Part shown: piece by piece, positions 49,046-59,412 of the stretch | Layout: every line of letters starts with the position of its first letter | Numbering within the stretch: the stretch's first letter is position 1 | From: an uncultured Bacteroidota bacterium | GTDB lineage: Bacteria; Bacteroidota; Bacteroidia; B-17B0; Aurantibacillaceae | NCBI GenBank assembly: GCA_937873155.1 | Contig: CALMVZ010000010.1 | Coordinates: 248,001 to 312,000, forward strand | Reading direction: 5' to 3' | DNA length: 64,000 bases | Translations under genes and position numbers: made by a program | Notes under the pieces: generated by a model | What the model was told of the DNA's origin: nothing | Database searches by the model: none | Seen by the model: only the letters and a program-made list of their open reading frames with translations

Positions 49046-52000
49046 ATGCTGAGAAAAATTTACCTTTTCGTAGTTGGCTTGCTTGTATGCAGTTTAAACT
49101 CATTCGCCCAAAATGCCAGCGGGGGAATTAAAGTTACCTTGAAGGATAAAGGAAACAATGAAGCGATTCCGTTTGCTAACGTGGTTGCCTACCAGAATGG
49201 AGTTCAGGTCGGTGTTGGTACAACTGACATGGAAGGTGAGTGTATCATCAAACCTTTAGCCCCGGGAAAATATGATGTGAAAGGTGTATACGTTGGCTAC
49301 CAGGCCCAGGAGTACAAAGGTGTGCTTGTAGGTGAAGGTAAAACAGCGTATGTTACTATCGCATTATCGAACGGCGAAGGTGTGAAATTAGATGAGGTTG
49401 AAATTGTTACTTACCAGGTCCCGTTAATTGATCCGGATATGAAACAAGGACAAACTGTAGACCGCGAACAATATCAGAACATGGCTACCAAGGATGTGAA
49501 TTCAGTAGCAGCAACTACAGCCGGTGTATTCCAGGCTGATGAAGGTGGAGCAGTACAGGTACGTGGTGGTCGTGACGGAGCAACTACTTATTTCATCGAT
49601 GGTATTAAAGTTGTCGGAGGACTTTCAGGTTTACCTCAACAATCTATCGAACAGATCAACGTTATCACAGGTGGTTTGCCTGCACAATACGGTGATGCTA
49701 CATCAGGTGTGATCTCGGTTACAACCCGTGGTCCTCAAAGTAAATTTGGTGGTGGGGTTGAGTTGATCTCTTCCCAGTTAACTGATGCTTACGGTTATAA
49801 CTCTTTAGGTTTTAGCTTAGGCGGACCGATCTTAACTAAAACAGATTCTAATGGTGTAAAGAATACTATGTTAGGTTTCTTTATTTCCGGCCAGGGTACA
49901 TATCAAAAAGATCCGGACCCATCTTATATTCCAATTCATAAGATGAACGATGAAAAATTAAAAGAGATCCAGGAAACACCTCTGGTTGCAGCCCAGGCAG
50001 GTGATGGTTTCAACTACCAGTTGGGATATGTTACAAAAGATGACTTTACAACGCAAAAAGCCCGCCAGAATGTTGCAGATAGAAATATCAGCGTTAATGG
50101 TAAGATCGATTGGAAAGCTGCAAAGAACACTAATGTGACTATAGGCGGTGCCTATGATTACAATAACAAACATGAATACACCTATGTTTATTCATTATTT
50201 AATGCTGAGAACAATCCCCAGGTGATCGGAAATAAATGGAGAACCTATTTGAGGATCACTCAAAAATTCGGAACTTCTTCTGCTAACTCAACTGATAAAG
50301 AAAAAGATCAGGCTATTGTGAAGAATGCGTTCTTCAGCTTCCTTGCAAGTTACGATAAGACATCTCACTTGCGTCAGGATGATACACATAAGGACAGGTA
50401 TTTTGATTATGGTTATATTGGTAAATTCAACCGTACTTTCTCTGAAAGAGAGAATATCTTTAATTACCAATTCAATCCGAAATTAGTTGTAGGAAATGAT
50501 ACAGTAAAAGCCTGGGAATATTTTGGCAGAACAGAAAATCTGACAACTTTTGAAGCATCTGACCTTAATTATAATATGGCAAGATATACTTCTTATTTAC
50601 AGGATTATTATGGTGGTGTGCTTCCTCCTTTCTTATTTATCAGCGGTACCGGTGGTTTAGTTAACGGTGATCGTCCACTTTCTATTTACAACCTTTTTGC
50701 TGCAACAGGAAGACAGTATGGCGGATCTGATAAGAACAATACTTCACAATTCCGTATAGCTACAAGTTTTAACGCTGACGTTAAAGATCATGCATTAACA
50801 GTTGGTATGGAGTTTGACCAGAGAGAAGAAAGAGGATGGAATGTCAGCACCCAACCTATATGGGGAAGAGCACGTCAGTTAGCCAATAACCATACTCAAA
50901 ACTTAGATAAAGATAATCCTATCCTGGTTCCTGAATTAAGCGGTACTTATCCTGCTTATTTTTACAACTATCAGTATGACGCTGAAAACCAGTCTAAGTT
51001 CTCTGTGAAATTATTAGAGAAATTAGGTCTGCCGAAGGATAACACCTCCTTCATTAATATTGATGAGATGGATCCTTCAATGTTCACCCTGGATATGTTC
51101 AGTGCTGAAGATTTCTTAGGACAAGGCGCCGGTTCAACTTTAGGAGATTATTATGGTTATGACCATACAGGTAAAAAGACCACCAGCTCAACTAACCTGA
51201 ATGAGTTCCTGAACAAAAAAGATGAATTAGGTTATAATATGTTCCCGGTAGGTGCATACAAACCGATCTATATGGCAGGATATATCCAGGATAAATTTGA
51301 CCTGAAGGATATTAAATTTAACGTTGGTTTACGTGTAGACCGTTTTGACGCTAATCAAAAAACATTAAAAGATCCTTACTCAATTTATACCACCAGAACT
51401 GCCGGTGAAACTACTGATGAGTTCGATCATCCGGGTAACATTGGGTCAGATTATGTAGTTTATACCAGTGCTTATGACGGCGGAAGTATTGTTGGGTACA
51501 GGGATGGGGATCAATGGTACAATTCAAAAGGTGAAGAGGTATCTGACCCTGGATCATTAGTATCTACCGGCGGTACCGGAAAAGTAACTCCTTATTTAAC
51601 AGAAGAAAGTATCCGTTTATATAATGATGGAACTCCTTTTAACGTAAATGCATTCCAGAACTATAAAGCGCAGGTTAATTTCATGCCGCGTATTGCATTC
51701 TCTTTCCCTATCTCTGACGTTGCTAACTTCTTTGCTCACTATGATGTTCTTACAAGAAGACCGCCTTCAGGAGGTTTTAACCGTTTCGATCCTAAAGATT
51801 ATTACTTCTTAGAAACTCAAAGTAGTGCGCCTTTCTTGGCTAACTCTGCTTTAAAACCTGAAAGAACGGTTGATTATGAATTAGGATTTAACCAGATCCT
51901 GAATGAAAGGAAAAATGCAGCACTTAAGTTCTCGGCATTCTATCGTGAAATGCGTGATATGTTAACTTTGAAACAAGTTACTTCAGCATTCCCGCGTACA

Positions 52001-52765
52001 TATAATACTTATGTGAACCAGGATTTCGGAACCGTAAAAGGTATGTCGATCGAATTCGACATGAGAAGAACAGGTGGTTCAAGGATAAATGCAAACTATA
52101 CATTACAATTTGCTGAAGGTTCAGGATCTAATGCTAACTCAGGTGTAAACCTTGCCTTGTCGGGTCAGCCTAACTTGCGTATCACCCAGCCGTTAGATTA
52201 TGATCAGCGCCACGCATTTGTATTAACATACGATTACCGTTTCGGTACAGGAAAAGATTACAAAGGTCCTAAAATGAAACGCAAAAAAGATGGTAATGAT
52301 ATTCAATTATTACAGGATGTAGGATTCAATTTACAATTCCTTATCGGATCAGGAACACCTTATACACGTAATAATGCTCCGGTTGGTATTGGTAGTTTCG
52401 GACAACGTTCAACTATCTTAGGTTCTGTTAATGGTTCAAACAAACCATGGAACTTCAGATCTAACTTAAGAATTGATAAAACTGTTGAATTGACCTGGGG
52501 TAAAGATGATAACAAAAAGAAAGCTAACCTGAACATCTATTTACAGATATTGAACCTGTTCAATACAATGAATATTGCAGATGTTTATGCTTATACGGGT
52601 AACCCTAATGACGATGGATTCCTAAGTTCACCTTTAGCTCAATCTACTTTACAAGGAGCTTTAAGTGCACAAGCCTATACCGATCAGTATACAATTTACA
52701 TGAATAATCCCGCAAATTATAACAGACCGCGCGTTATAAGAATTGGTTTACAATTAGACTTTTAA
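49046..52765 (+). CDS. TonB-dependent receptor with carboxypeptidase-like regulatory domain
   Basis: A 1239-aa outer-membrane protein. Signal peptide at 1-23 (FVVGLLVCSLNSFAQ); a CarboxypepD_reg-like Ig domain at about 27-110 (IPFANVVAYQNGVQVGVGTTDMEG); a plug domain at about 130-230 (VRGGRDGATTYFIDGIKV, GGLPAQYGDATSGVISV); the rest is a beta barrel ending in IRIGLQLDF with a terminal Phe. It is followed after 11 bp by a huge secreted protein and then a PorV-family protein. The cargo is unknown; no SusD partner is present, so it is not a standard sugar uptake pair. Confidence 0.92.
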   Translation: MLRKIYLFVVGLLVCSLNSFAQNASGGIKVTLKDKGNNEAIPFANVVAYQNGVQVGVGTTDMEGECIIKPLAPGKYDVKGVYVGYQAQEYKGVLVGEGKTAYVTIALSNGEGVKLDEVEIVTYQVPLIDPDMKQGQTVDREQYQNMATKDVNSVAATTAGVFQADEGGAVQVRGGRDGATTYFIDGIKVVGGLSGLPQQSIEQINVITGGLPAQYGDATSGVISVTTRGPQSKFGGGVELISSQLTDAYGYNSLGFSLGGPILTKTDSNGVKNTMLGFFISGQGTYQKDPDPSYIPIHKMNDEKLKEIQETPLVAAQAGDGFNYQLGYVTKDDFTTQKARQNVADRNISVNGKIDWKAAKNTNVTIGGAYDYNNKHEYTYVYSLFNAENNPQVIGNKWRTYLRITQKFGTSSANSTDKEKDQAIVKNAFFSFLASYDKTSHLRQDDTHKDRYFDYGYIGKFNRTFSERENIFNYQFNPKLVVGNDTVKAWEYFGRTENLTTFEASDLNYNMARYTSYLQDYYGGVLPPFLFISGTGGLVNGDRPLSIYNLFAATGRQYGGSDKNNTSQFRIATSFNADVKDHALTVGMEFDQREERGWNVSTQPIWGRARQLANNHTQNLDKDNPILVPELSGTYPAYFYNYQYDAENQSKFSVKLLEKLGLPKDNTSFINIDEMDPSMFTLDMFSAEDFLGQGAGSTLGDYYGYDHTGKKTTSSTNLNEFLNKKDELGYNMFPVGAYKPIYMAGYIQDKFDLKDIKFNVGLRVDRFDANQKTLKDPYSIYTTRTAGETTDEFDHPGNIGSDYVVYTSAYDGGSIVGYRDGDQWYNSKGEEVSDPGSLVSTGGTGKVTPYLTEESIRLYNDGTPFNVNAFQNYKAQVNFMPRIAFSFPISDVANFFAHYDVLTRRPPSGGFNRFDPKDYYFLETQSSAPFLANSALKPERTVDYELGFNQILNERKNAALKFSAFYREMRDMLTLKQVTSAFPRTYNTYVNQDFGTVKGMSIEFDMRRTGGSRINANYTLQFAEGSGSNANSGVNLALSGQPNLRITQPLDYDQRHAFVLTYDYRFGTGKDYKGPKMKRKKDGNDIQLLQDVGFNLQFLIGSGTPYTRNNAPVGIGSFGQRSTILGSVNGSNKPWNFRSNLRIDKTVELTWGKDDNKKKANLNIYLQILNLFNTMNIADVYAYTGNPNDDGFLSSPLAQSTLQGALSAQAYTDQYTIYMNNPANYNRPRVIRIGLQLDF

Positions 52766-52776
52766 AAACATTTATT

Positions 52777-55700
52777 ATGAAAAAGTGTAGCAATATGATA
52801 AAACAAATACTGACAGCAATTATTTTAGTTGCGTTCGTATCAGCGCAGGCCCGCGAAAAGCAGGGAACTGAACCCGGTGGTTTTGCTGAAAAAGGATCAA
52901 CAAGCGAAAAAGTTATGGCCGCTTGTTCCGGTCCTAAATCCAGCCGTGAGCTTTGGGTTAATAATGTCAGAACCATTATTTTCACCGGGGGTGATATGTG
53001 GTGGGATCTGTTCGGAGCCGGTAATGCTTTTTATGGCGTACCCGGAGTTCAGGATAAGGCATTAATGGCGAGCTCAAACTTTGCAGGCTCTATCTGGATC
53101 GGTGGTTTAGATGCTGGAGGACAGTTAAAAATTGCTGCAATGACCTACCGTCAGTCAGGCTTCGATTTCTGGCCTGGCCCGTTAAATATCACAACCGCTT
53201 CAACTTCTGATGATGTTTGTAACGAGTATGATAAGATCTATCATATGTCCCGTAAAGACGTGGATAATTTCTACTTTAATAAAGTAATGACCGACGAGAT
53301 CAGAGATTGGCCGGGAAATCCTTTAGATGCAACAAAGAACCACGATACCCGTTTAGCTCCTTTCTTCGATTTTGGCGGCGATAATTTATATGATCCGAAT
53401 GCAGGTGATTATCCGTATTATGATGTGGAGAACAAAGCTGAAAAAGATAATCTTGGTGTTTGTAAAGCAAAATTATTTGGTGATGAAACTATGTGGTGGG
53501 TATTCAATGATAAAGGTGACATCCACACTGAAACAGGTGGTCAGGCAATCGGGTTAGAGATCCGTGCGCAGGCATTCGGTTTCAAAACCAATGATGATAT
53601 CAATAATATGACTTTCTATAACTATGAGGTTATCAATAGATCTTCATTTACTTTAAATAAAACTTATTTCACAGTTTGGACCGACGCCGATCTTGGAAAC
53701 TATGGTGACGATTATGTAGGTTGTGATATTCAAAAAGGTTTAGGATTCATTTATAACAGTGATGGTGTTGATGAGTCATTGGCTGGAACACCGGGCTATG
53801 GTGATTTTCCTACAGCTTTAGGCTGCGACTTTTTCAAAGGTCCTTTGGCGGATCCGGATGGTATCGATAACGATTTCGATGGTTTGACTGATGAAGTTGG
53901 TGAAACGATCGGTATGTCGAAATTCCTTTATTATAATAACGGTGGTACTAACCCTGCGATCAGTGACCCTCGTTTAGCTTCTCATTTTTATGGTTACATG
54001 ACCGGTATCTGGAAAGATGGTTCACCTGTAACTGAAGGTGGAAACGGGCATGGCGGAACTACACCAACCAACTATGTGTATCCCGGAGAATTATATCCTG
54101 TTCGTACAGGCTGGAATGAATTTGATGCAGGTAACGTACCTGCAGACCGTCGTTTCTTGCAATCAGCGGGTCCGTTCACATTATTACCCGGTGCTGTTAA
54201 CAACGTAACTTTTGGTTTACCTTGGGCCAGAACCCCGGTTAAGAATAACAACCTGCTTGCGGTGGCATTATTAAAAGACGCCGATCTTAAAGCACAAGGT
54301 TTATTTGACAATTGCTTTAAATTATTAGATGGGCCTGAAGCCCCGGACTTAACCGTTCAGGAAGGCAACAACGAATTAATGATCTATCTTACTAACAAAC
54401 CGGTTAGTAATAATTACCTGAACAGTTACAGGGAACCGGACGTAACTATTTTAGCTGCGGCAGGCCAATCAGCAACTTGTCTGTCTAATCCTGATAAGTA
54501 TTACAATTTCGAAGGTTATAAAGTTTATCAATTGTTGAACAACCAGGTTTCTCAAACTGATCTTGAAGATGAGACCAAAGCTAAATTGGTATTCCAATGT
54601 GACGTGAAGAATGGTGTTAGCCGTTTGATCAATTATAATTTCGACGGAACAATCGGTGCCGATGTGCCTAAGGTGAAAGTTGAGGGTTCTGACGGAGGAA
54701 TTCAGACTACTTTCAAAGTAACTGAAGATGCTTTCGCAACCGGTAATAAAAAACTGATCAATAATAAAACCTATTATTTCATGTCGGTTGCTTATGCTTA
54801 TAATAACTTTGCGCCTTACAAGCCTGATACTGATCCTTCCGGTGACCCTTGTGTAACAGGAAGCTATTTAGGACAAAAGAAACCTTATCTTGAAGGCAGG
54901 AAAGTAAAAAGAGGAGCAGGTATCCCTCATATGTTCGATACTGAAAAAGATGGTACTATCATTCAGGCAAATTATGGTTACGGCCCTAAGATCACACGTA
55001 TCGAAGGTCAGGGTAATGGTGGAAATTCCATGGATCTTACTCCTGAATCTGAAAGTCAGATCGTAAGTACTTTCTTCATGAAAAATCCGACTTACCAGAA
55101 CGGTCGTGGTCCGATCAAGGTTAAAGTTGTTGACCCTTTAAATGTTCCTAATAGTACATTTACGGTGAAATTCTTAAAATTACCATCAGCTCCTCCAACC
55201 ACAACACCTATTCCGCAGGAATGGCTAAATGGTTCAGCATTATATACCAGTACAACAGCTGCAACCGCTACAATTAACGCCATTCGTTCGCAGCAATATG
55301 GTTATAAATATGTAAACAATGGTTCAATGCTTCTTGGTGATTCAATTACATGGGCTCTTAAAAATGAGTCAGATGGTAAAATGTATTATCCGTATAAATC
55401 AATAAAAGTTGGTGAAGAGAACTATTTCCCTGAATTAGGATTGTCGATCGGTGTTGAGCAGGTTGTTGATCCGAGTGGAACTACTGTTACAGGAAGCTTT
55501 ACGCTTCAGCCAGTTCCCGGAGATTTCATTGAAGGTACGATGACTTTCGCCAATCCGTCAACTCAATGGCTGACCGGATTAGTGGATACTGATGAACCAA
55601 GTGGAACTAACTGGATCCGTTCCGGTGCAAAAGACGATCAAATACCCGCTGATTTTAACGATTACGCTACAGATCCGGAAAAGGTATTTGCAAAAATATT

Positions 55701-57138
55701 AGGTGGAACATGGGCTCCTTATTCCCAGGTTGCTGCAACAACAAAAGGTACAAATGGCCTTGTTGTTCCTGCAGGTCCCGGTTATCAGGGTAATTATTTC
55801 GCTTCTGCTGATCAAGGTAAACCGACTGATGTAGATCTGCGTTTATTAAGCAGCGTTGATGTGGTCTTTACTCCGGATAAATCAAAATGGACCCGTTGTG
55901 TTGTTGTTGAAATGCAGGACGATTCGTTATTGTCAGAAGGTGTGACCCGTCACTACTCATTACGTGATCATGCATCTGTTGATAAAAACGGTAAGACCGG
56001 TGATGGAGTAGTTTCTATGACAGACCCTAATGATGCTGATTTTATTGCAGCAAAAGGTATGGGTTGGTTCCCCGGTTACGCGATCAATATCGAAACCGGT
56101 GAGCGTTTAAATATGATGTTTGGTGAAGACAGCTACAACTACGCTGATAACGGAAATGACATGATATGGAACCCAACATCAACTGTTAGCCGCGCAACAT
56201 ATGATAACGCATTCGGCGGACGCCACTACATTTATGTATTCGGTCATAATAAAGATGCTGTTTACGGTGGTCCGTTCACAGGAGGATTTGCAGGTATCTC
56301 GTCTTTAACAAATACACCGATCGGTGCAGGCAGATATGATCATGGTAAGTTGATCTACGATCAGATGAAAGCTGCAAATTCATTAACTACTACATCTATT
56401 GTATCCCAGGTTACAAGTTACCAGTGGGCTCACAGGAACGTAATGCGTGATGCAATGTGGTGCAATGTTCCTTTAATGGACAATGGATTCGCATTTAAAG
56501 ATCCTGCAAATATGCCTTGTGAAGTAAGGGTAAGATTAAGGGTACGTAAGCCTTACAGATATGGGTATTGTACAGAATGGTCTAACCGCTTACCGGTTAC
56601 CGGAAATTATGTTGCGAATACAGTTGCACAAGGATATATGACAACTACTGCATATTCAAATCTTCCGAAAGACACATCATCGACCCCGCAAAATAACAAT
56701 TTGCCGATGTACAGGTTCGCTACAGATGATATCTATGCTATGTTTGGTGATGCTAATACAGCTAAGAATGCTTTGGATTATATCCGCATAGTCCCAAATC
56801 CTTATTATGCATATTCTAAATATGAAACAGGAAGGATTGATAACAGGATAAGAATCACTAATCTTCCGTCTGTATGTACGATCAAGATCTTTACTATGAA
56901 CGGCACTCTAGTAAGAACATTTAAACGTGATGTTTCAGGTCAGGAAGATGAATACGTAACAACTAACGAGATCAAACAATCTAAACGTTCACCTTACCTG
57001 GATTGGGATCTGAAAAATCAATTCGGTATTCCTGTCGCCAGTGGTTTATACATCTTCCATATTGATGCTCCCGGTGTTGGTGAAAAAATATTGAAGTGGT
57101 TTGGTGTGATGAGACCTTTAGACTTACAAAACTATTAA
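52777..57138 (+). CDS. Very large secreted protein with FlgD/T9SS-like C-terminus, 1453 aa
   Basis: Signal peptide at 1-26 (MIKQILTAIILVAFVSAQA). The body is Gly/Asp/Asn/Tyr-rich with no clear enzyme motif; DPDGIDNDFDGLTDE looks like a calcium-binding Asp loop (about 365-380). The last 110 residues (VPNPYYAYSKYE.., IRITNLPSVCTIKIFTMNGTLVRTF, GIPVASGLYIFHIDAPG) are the FlgD-like / T9SS C-terminal domain used for type IX secretion and surface anchoring. It is co-transcribed with the receptor and PorV-like genes, so it may be a surface partner. Substrate unknown. Confidence 0.85.
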   Translation: MKKCSNMIKQILTAIILVAFVSAQAREKQGTEPGGFAEKGSTSEKVMAACSGPKSSRELWVNNVRTIIFTGGDMWWDLFGAGNAFYGVPGVQDKALMASSNFAGSIWIGGLDAGGQLKIAAMTYRQSGFDFWPGPLNITTASTSDDVCNEYDKIYHMSRKDVDNFYFNKVMTDEIRDWPGNPLDATKNHDTRLAPFFDFGGDNLYDPNAGDYPYYDVENKAEKDNLGVCKAKLFGDETMWWVFNDKGDIHTETGGQAIGLEIRAQAFGFKTNDDINNMTFYNYEVINRSSFTLNKTYFTVWTDADLGNYGDDYVGCDIQKGLGFIYNSDGVDESLAGTPGYGDFPTALGCDFFKGPLADPDGIDNDFDGLTDEVGETIGMSKFLYYNNGGTNPAISDPRLASHFYGYMTGIWKDGSPVTEGGNGHGGTTPTNYVYPGELYPVRTGWNEFDAGNVPADRRFLQSAGPFTLLPGAVNNVTFGLPWARTPVKNNNLLAVALLKDADLKAQGLFDNCFKLLDGPEAPDLTVQEGNNELMIYLTNKPVSNNYLNSYREPDVTILAAAGQSATCLSNPDKYYNFEGYKVYQLLNNQVSQTDLEDETKAKLVFQCDVKNGVSRLINYNFDGTIGADVPKVKVEGSDGGIQTTFKVTEDAFATGNKKLINNKTYYFMSVAYAYNNFAPYKPDTDPSGDPCVTGSYLGQKKPYLEGRKVKRGAGIPHMFDTEKDGTIIQANYGYGPKITRIEGQGNGGNSMDLTPESESQIVSTFFMKNPTYQNGRGPIKVKVVDPLNVPNSTFTVKFLKLPSAPPTTTPIPQEWLNGSALYTSTTAATATINAIRSQQYGYKYVNNGSMLLGDSITWALKNESDGKMYYPYKSIKVGEENYFPELGLSIGVEQVVDPSGTTVTGSFTLQPVPGDFIEGTMTFANPSTQWLTGLVDTDEPSGTNWIRSGAKDDQIPADFNDYATDPEKVFAKILGGTWAPYSQVAATTKGTNGLVVPAGPGYQGNYFASADQGKPTDVDLRLLSSVDVVFTPDKSKWTRCVVVEMQDDSLLSEGVTRHYSLRDHASVDKNGKTGDGVVSMTDPNDADFIAAKGMGWFPGYAINIETGERLNMMFGEDSYNYADNGNDMIWNPTSTVSRATYDNAFGGRHYIYVFGHNKDAVYGGPFTGGFAGISSLTNTPIGAGRYDHGKLIYDQMKAANSLTTTSIVSQVTSYQWAHRNVMRDAMWCNVPLMDNGFAFKDPANMPCEVRVRLRVRKPYRYGYCTEWSNRLPVTGNYVANTVAQGYMTTTAYSNLPKDTSSTPQNNNLPMYRFATDDIYAMFGDANTAKNALDYIRIVPNPYYAYSKYETGRIDNRIRITNLPSVCTIKIFTMNGTLVRTFKRDVSGQEDEYVTTNEIKQSKRSPYLDWDLKNQFGIPVASGLYIFHIDAPGVGEKILKWFGVMRPLDLQNY

Positions 57139-57157
57139 TGTTAAAGACGCAGAAATT

Positions 57158-58261
57158 ATGAGTAGAAATTTAAATAAAGTAAAACTGTTAGTTTTAACAA
57201 CAGCATTAACCGGGTCGGTTTTTGCAGGTAACCCTGAACGTGCAGGTCAGGCGGGAGCGTCACAATTGCTTATGAACCCTTACGGCAGAAGCGCCGGCTG
57301 GGCAGGAGCAGGGCAAGCCCGTGCAAGAGGTATTGAAGCACAATTCCTTAATATTGCTGGTACAGCTTTCACTAAAAAGACTGAAGTGAATTTTTCACGT
57401 AACAATTGGTTGGTTGGTTCAGGTATCTACATGAATGCATTTGGATTGACCCAACATGTGGGTGAAACCGGTGCTATTGGTTTTGGTGTTGTTGCCATCA
57501 ATGCGGGGAAAATTGAGAGAACAACTGAAGAGCAACCTGAAGGCGGTATCGGTACTTTCAGCCCTTCTTTCTATAATATTAGTTTGTCTTACGCAAAAGG
57601 ATTCTCTGATAATATTTACGGTGGTATCAATGTGAAGATCATTTCTGAACAAATTGCGGACGTATCTGCACGTGGTGTGGCGATCGATGCAGGTATTCAA
57701 TATCACACCGGTAAAATGGATCAAATTCACTTTGGTATCTCACTTAAGAATGTTGGCCCTAAAATGTTTTACAGGGGTGATGGTTTAACACAACAGGCAA
57801 GTGTTAAAGCTACTTCTAACTTTACAGGACTTGAGTACGAATATACTATAAGTAACCGTTCTGCAGGATTTGAATTACCTGCTTTAATTAACATCGGTGG
57901 TGCTTATGATCTGTATCTTACAAAAGATTCAACAGGTAAATTGAAAACTCACCGTGTAACTTTAGCAGCTAACTTTACCTCTAATTCTTTTACTTACGAT
58001 AACTACCTGTTCGGTTTAGAATATTCATGGAAAGATATCTTAATGCTCAGAGGTGGTTTCTATTCTGAAAAATACATTTTAAGAAAAGGAAACGAAGATC
58101 TTAAAGCACAACGTATGACGGCTTTCACAGGCCCGACACTTGGTGCTACAGTTGAGATCCCGTTAGGTGAGAAAAAATCTACCTTTGGTGTTGATTACGC
58201 TTACAGATTTACAAACCCGTTTGGTGGCGTTCATACTTTTGGTTTCAGGATAAACTTATAG
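57158..58261 (+). CDS. PorV/PorQ-family outer-membrane protein
   Basis: A 367-aa protein with signal peptide (LLVLTTALTGSVFAG). It follows the PorV/PorQ pattern: GAGQARARGIEAQFLNIAGTAF, FGLTQHVGETGAIGFGVVAINAG, SFYNISLSYAKGFSDNIYGGINVKII, then repeated beta strands and an end FGFRINL. PorV carries T9SS cargo to the surface after the translocon; this paralogue probably serves the 1453-aa protein upstream (19 bp apart). A strong terminator follows. Confidence 0.88.
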   Translation: MSRNLNKVKLLVLTTALTGSVFAGNPERAGQAGASQLLMNPYGRSAGWAGAGQARARGIEAQFLNIAGTAFTKKTEVNFSRNNWLVGSGIYMNAFGLTQHVGETGAIGFGVVAINAGKIERTTEEQPEGGIGTFSPSFYNISLSYAKGFSDNIYGGINVKIISEQIADVSARGVAIDAGIQYHTGKMDQIHFGISLKNVGPKMFYRGDGLTQQASVKATSNFTGLEYEYTISNRSAGFELPALINIGGAYDLYLTKDSTGKLKTHRVTLAANFTSNSFTYDNYLFGLEYSWKDILMLRGGFYSEKYILRKGNEDLKAQRMTAFTGPTLGATVEIPLGEKKSTFGVDYAYRFTNPFGGVHTFGFRINL

Positions 58262-58290
58262 TATAAATTTTATTTTACAATTTTTAAGCA

Positions 58291-58321
58291 GAGTCCCGAG
58301 TGATCGGGATTCTTCTTTTTT
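58291..58321 (+). terminator. Terminator of the TonB receptor - PorV locus
   Basis: GAGTCCCGA (58291-58299) pairs with TCGGGATTC (58304-58312) with one G-T pair, followed by TTCTTTTTTT. Confidence 0.85.
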
Positions 58322-58336
58322 TAGAAAGGTTGAGTT

Positions 58337-58810
58337 ATGGCTAATATCGGATATTACACAGTTGAAGGTTTACAAAAACTGAAAGATGAATTACATCAGT
58401 TGGAAACCGTTGAGAGAAAAAAATGTACCGCTGCAGTGGCGGAAGCACGCGAGAAAGGCGATCTGAGTGAAAATGCTGAGTACGATGCAGCACGCGAAGC
58501 ACAGGCCTTGCTTGAGGTTAAGATCGGAAAATTAAAAGAACTGATGGTAAATGCGCGCCTGGTTGATGAGACGCAATTGGATCTTAACAAAGTAAGTATC
58601 CTCACTACAGTTAAAATAAAGAACCTTAAGAACAATGCTACAATGTCGTACACTCTGGTCGCAGAACAGGAAGCGGATCTTAAATCAGGTAAGATCTCAG
58701 TTGATTCGCCGATTGGCCGCGGCTTACTCGGAAAAAAAGTAGGAGATAAAGTTGATATTGCTGTTCCTGCCGGCGTTATTCCTTTCCAGGTTGTAAGTAT
58801 TTCTATTTAA
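58337..58810 (+). CDS. greA: Transcription elongation factor GreA
   Basis: A 157-aa protein: N-terminal coiled coil (GLQKLKDELHQLETVERKKC, ...SENAEYDAAREAQALLE with the acidic tip residues) and C-terminal FKBP-like domain (SYTLVAEQEADLKSGKISVDSPIGRGLLGKKVGD). GreA lets stalled RNA polymerase cut back its transcript. It is followed directly by the HIT gene (58810, one-base overlap TAATG). Confidence 0.96.
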   Translation: MANIGYYTVEGLQKLKDELHQLETVERKKCTAAVAEAREKGDLSENAEYDAAREAQALLEVKIGKLKELMVNARLVDETQLDLNKVSILTTVKIKNLKNNATMSYTLVAEQEADLKSGKISVDSPIGRGLLGKKVGDKVDIAVPAGVIPFQVVSISI

Positions 58811-59202
58811 TGGCAAGTATCTTTACTAAGATCATCAATGGCGATATTCCCTGCTATAAAGTAGCGGAAAATGACAAATGCATCGCTTTTCTTGATATTT
58901 CCCCTCTTACAAAAGGCCACACTTTAGTTATCCCGAAAAAAGAGATAGATTATATCCTCGACCTTGATGATGAAACCTATCTGGCTTTAATGGAATTCGC
59001 CAAAAAAGTCGGCGTCGCAATTAAAAAAGCGATTCCATGTAACAGGTTATCAATACAGGTCATTGGACTCGAAGTTCCACACGCCCACATTCATCTGATC
59101 CCAATGAACACTATGAGTGATTGTAATTTTGCTAATCCGAAATTGAAATTGAACAAAGAAGAATTTGAAACAATAGCTCAAAAGATCAAAGCTGCTTTTT
59201 AA
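58810..59202 (+). CDS. HIT family protein (histidine triad hydrolase)
   Basis: A 130-aa protein. IFTKIINGDIPCYKVAENDKCIAFLDISPL is the HIT N-terminal core, and VPHAHIHLIP is the His triad. Members hydrolyse nucleotide-P-N or P-S bonds (AMP-lysine or AMP-linked substrates). It overlaps greA by one base. Confidence 0.95.
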   Translation: MASIFTKIINGDIPCYKVAENDKCIAFLDISPLTKGHTLVIPKKEIDYILDLDDETYLALMEFAKKVGVAIKKAIPCNRLSIQVIGLEVPHAHIHLIPMNTMSDCNFANPKLKLNKEEFETIAQKIKAAF

Positions 59203-59412
59203 TCACTCTCAAGGTTCTCGGAGCGATAAAAGTAATCCGGTAGCATAACCCATCAGAATAAAAGACAGGTAAACACTCACTGTAAACTGTCTTGGTTTGC
59301 GTTAGCCTTTCAATTACATTATTTGCATAGCGGAATGGGAAAAATGTCCAGTACAATTAGCCTGGTTTGGTAGTTGGTCAGGATTAGCGGAATAATAATG
59401 CCGAAAGCTAAT

